From NCBI RefSeq assembly GCF_965262965.1, contig NZ_OZ253573.1:4030001-4094000 (forward strand): 64,000 bases of DNA. The letters are read 5' to 3'. The position numbers and the translations under genes were made by a program. Shown piece by piece: positions 61,873-64,000 of the stretch (position 1 is its first letter; the number at the start of each line of letters is the position of its first letter). The DNA comes from Poriferisodalis sp965262965. GTDB taxonomy: Bacteria > Actinomycetota > Acidimicrobiia > Acidimicrobiales > Poriferisodalaceae. The notes under the pieces are model-generated. The model was not told the DNA's origin and made no database searches. It saw nothing but the letters and a program-made list of their open reading frames with translations.

Positions 61873-63843
61873 GTGATCACTGGCATGCGTACCGACTATT
61901 GCGGGCGGCTCAGCCGCGCCGATATCGGCCGGGAAGTCACCGTATGCGGCTGGGTTTCACGGCGTCGTGAGCATGGCGAGCACCTGGCCTTCGTCGACCT
62001 GCGTGATCGGACCGGCATCGTGCAATGCGTCGTGGATCACGCGCACGATCTGCGCTCGGAATACGTGCTGGCGGTGACCGGGACGGTACGAGAGCGGCCC
62101 GAGGACACGGCGAATCTCGACTTGGCAACGGGCGAGATCGAGATCGGCGATGCCACCGTCGAGGTGCTGTCGCGCTCGGAGCCGCCGCCGTTTCAGATCG
62201 ACGGTCGCACCGACGTAGACGAGATGCTGCGCATCCGCCATCGCTACTTGGATCTGCGCAACCCCCGCATGCATTCGAATCTGGTGAAGCGGGCGCGCAT
62301 CAACGCCGCGATTCGACGCTCAATGGAGGCCGCCGAGTTCATCGAGATTGAGACGCCCACGCTGGTGGCTTCGACGCCGGAAGGCGCCCGTGACTTCGTG
62401 GTGCCCAGCCGGCTGCACCGAGGCCGCTTCTATGCACTGCCGCAGAGCCCGCAGCTGTTCAAGCAGCTCGCCATGGTGGGCGGGATCGACCGCTATTACC
62501 AGATCGCCCGCTGCCTGCGAGACGAGGACTTGCGGGCGGATCGCCAGTTCGAGTTCACCCAGCTCGACTTGGAGATGAGCTTCGCCACCGGCGCCGAGGT
62601 GCGAGCCGTGATCAGCACCGCAGTGGCGGAGGCCACCGAAGAGATCACCGGTGTCCGCCCCGCAGCGATGCCCGAGATCTCCTGGCACGAAGCGATTGAC
62701 CGCTTCGGATCCGACAAGCCGGACCTGCGTTTCGGGCTGGAGCTCGTCGAGCTCAGCGACCTGTTCACCGACACGGGATTCAATGCGTTCAATGCGCCCG
62801 CCGTGCGGGGCATTCGAGTGCCTGGTGGCAGCGACATCAGCCGAAACGCGGTCGACGATCTCACCAAGCAGTGCCAGCGCTGGGGCGCCAAGGGCCTCGT
62901 CTGGATGCGAGTCAGCGCCGGCGAGCCGCCGGCGGATGGCGCCCGAAGCGCCGCCGGCGGACGTTTGGCCGTCGTGTCGCCCGTAGCGAAGTTCATGTCC
63001 GACGCCGAGATTGACGGCGTGCTGCAGCATCTGGCAGCCGAGCCGGGAGACATGTGCTACCTGGTGGCCGACACATGGCGCAGAGCCAGCGGAGTGCTCG
63101 GCCTGCTGCGACTGGAGTTGGGCCGTCCGCCAGTGAACGAGGGCGGCCTGCATTTCCTGTGGGTCGTGGACTTCCCACTATTTGAGGACGTGAACGCCGA
63201 CGGGTGGCCGATCCCGGCGCATCATCCGTTCACGATGCCCCACACCGACGACCTCAACACTGTCGAAGAAGCAGCGGGAGCTACTAGACCTCCATTGATG
63301 TCCGAGTTCGTTAATAGAGGTAGTCACGACCACGAGGACACCGTCATTGCACTTAGAAAGTTCCTTGAGGGTCCGTTGTGGGCCAAGCACGTCAAGGACT
63401 TGCTCGGGGACGAATCACAGGTTGGCGTCCGCTCACAACATGGCGTTCGCTCGCAGGCTTACGACTTGGTGCTGAACGGCTGGGAGCTCGGCTCGGGCAG
63501 CGTCCGAATCCACGACCGCAAGATTCAGGAGCAGATCTTCTCCGTGCTGGGCATCGACCCAGGCGCTCAGAGCGAACGGTTCGGCTTCCTGCTCGACGCC
63601 TTCCGGTTCGGCGCTCCACCGCACGCCGGCTTCGCCTTCGGCATCGACCGTCTGGCGGCGCTGCTGTGCGGCGAGGAGAACATCCGCGAAGTCATCGCAT
63701 TCCCCAAGAGCCAGTCCGGCACCGACCCGCTCACCAATGCCCCGTCCGCAATCTCCGATGTCCAGCTTGACGAGTTGGGGCTGGCCCTCGTCGCCGGAGA
63801 CGGCGACGAGGTTGCCGGTGACGACCACGACAGCCAAGATTGA
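61873..63843 (+). CDS. aspS: Aspartyl-tRNA synthetase with an unusual internal insert
   Basis: A 656-residue class II synthetase: OB-fold anticodon domain (VTVCGWVSRRREHGEHLAF), motif 2 YQIARCLRDEDLRADRQFEF, the bacterial GAD domain and motif 3 GFAFGIDRLAALL. GTG 61873 has AAAGGA 9 bases upstream. Bacterial AspS is usually about 590 residues. Most of the excess is an insert at about residues 463-525, between HHPFTMPHTDDL and AYDLVLNGWELGSGS. Its DNA (63301-63360) is about 48% GC by hand count and uses AGA three times. The catalytic motifs are intact. Confidence 0.93.
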   Translation: MITGMRTDYCGRLSRADIGREVTVCGWVSRRREHGEHLAFVDLRDRTGIVQCVVDHAHDLRSEYVLAVTGTVRERPEDTANLDLATGEIEIGDATVEVLSRSEPPPFQIDGRTDVDEMLRIRHRYLDLRNPRMHSNLVKRARINAAIRRSMEAAEFIEIETPTLVASTPEGARDFVVPSRLHRGRFYALPQSPQLFKQLAMVGGIDRYYQIARCLRDEDLRADRQFEFTQLDLEMSFATGAEVRAVISTAVAEATEEITGVRPAAMPEISWHEAIDRFGSDKPDLRFGLELVELSDLFTDTGFNAFNAPAVRGIRVPGGSDISRNAVDDLTKQCQRWGAKGLVWMRVSAGEPPADGARSAAGGRLAVVSPVAKFMSDAEIDGVLQHLAAEPGDMCYLVADTWRRASGVLGLLRLELGRPPVNEGGLHFLWVVDFPLFEDVNADGWPIPAHHPFTMPHTDDLNTVEEAAGATRPPLMSEFVNRGSHDHEDTVIALRKFLEGPLWAKHVKDLLGDESQVGVRSQHGVRSQAYDLVLNGWELGSGSVRIHDRKIQEQIFSVLGIDPGAQSERFGFLLDAFRFGAPPHAGFAFGIDRLAALLCGEENIREVIAFPKSQSGTDPLTNAPSAISDVQLDELGLALVAGDGDEVAGDDHDSQD

Positions 63844-63845
63844 CC

Positions 63846-64000
63846 ATGAGCGGAGGCGACCTCGCGGCGGTCATCGTGACCGTGTGCGTCGTGGTGGCGC
63901 TGGTGGCGCTGATTGCCGTGCTGACGCAGGCGTTCGCATTGATGCGAGAGCTGCGGCGCAAGCTCGAGGACTTCGATCGCAAGGCCGGCCCGGCGCTCGG
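63846..64000 (+). CDS. Small membrane protein, 3' partial
   Basis: The frame starts with ATG 63846, two bases after the aspS stop, and runs off the window: MSGGDLAAVIVTVCVVVALV and then ALMRELRRKLEDFDRKAGPA. One N-terminal membrane helix is followed by a charged helix, as in DUF948-type proteins. Function unknown. Confidence 0.6.
   Translation, partial: MSGGDLAAVIVTVCVVVALVALIAVLTQAFALMRELRRKLEDFDRKAGPAL

Noticed and set aside
1..64000. tRNA or rRNA genes in intergenic gaps
   Set aside because: Reading the gaps on both strands gave no cloverleaf-like sequence or rRNA segment; a covariance-model search would be decisive.

Overview
The window is GC-rich, densely coded actinobacterial chromosome (roughly two thirds GC by eye). 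Together the genes point to the Acidimicrobiia or a close relative, but that placement is inference. The evidence is mycothiol synthesis (mshC), an F420:NADPH oxidoreductase, a phosphatidylinositol-mannoside branch (CDP-alcohol phosphotransferase, acyltransferase, PimA-like mannosyltransferase), an InhA-type enoyl-ACP reductase, and the order yebC-ruvCAB-queA-tgt-yajC-secDF ... rel-hisS-aspS. Many genes have a TANNNT hexamer 6-9 bases before the start codon, which suggests frequent leaderless mRNAs.

1-24.6 kb is mostly core and housekeeping: the end of a thiamine ABC transporter (thiB, thiP, no ATPase seen), acetoacetyl-CoA synthetase, coaE, hotdog thioesterases, a DUF222/HNH protein, a VapBC-like pair, HAD and acyl-CoA dehydrogenase genes, three ABC ATPase genes including a heterodimeric exporter, two CNNM/CBS proteins (one frameshifted), fabI and npdG. 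24.6-32.1 kb carries mshC, the PIM-lipid genes, a metalloprotease-like protein without its zinc motif, and pdxST. 32.1-41 kb carries yebC, ruvCAB, queA, a tgt that lacks the usual zinc cysteines, yajC, secD and secF.

Between secF (ends 40998) and rel (starts 57629) lies about 16.6 kb of accessory DNA. Its first part (41.2-52.6 kb) is a tightly coupled five-gene unit: a small membrane protein, an exported and membrane-anchored von Willebrand A protein, a 1,156-residue tubulin/FtsZ-superfamily GTPase, a 1,087-residue six-helix membrane protein and a membrane-anchored trypsin-like protease. It looks like a trans-envelope system with a cytoplasmic filament-type GTPase and extracytoplasmic vWA and protease modules, and it is the most interesting object here. 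Its second part (52.6-57.6 kb) is a graveyard: a truncated nucleotidyltransferase with a frameshifted partner, an IS982 element, a hicAB locus whose toxin is broken by both a nonsense codon and an IS3 insertion with a 3-bp target duplication, and a 5'-truncated DUF4143 ATPase with an internal stop.

57.6-64 kb returns to core genes: rel, a MazEF pair with a shortened toxin that overlaps the rel 3' end, hisS, aspS (with an unusual low-GC in-frame insert) and the start of a small membrane protein. No tRNA, rRNA or CRISPR array was recognised.
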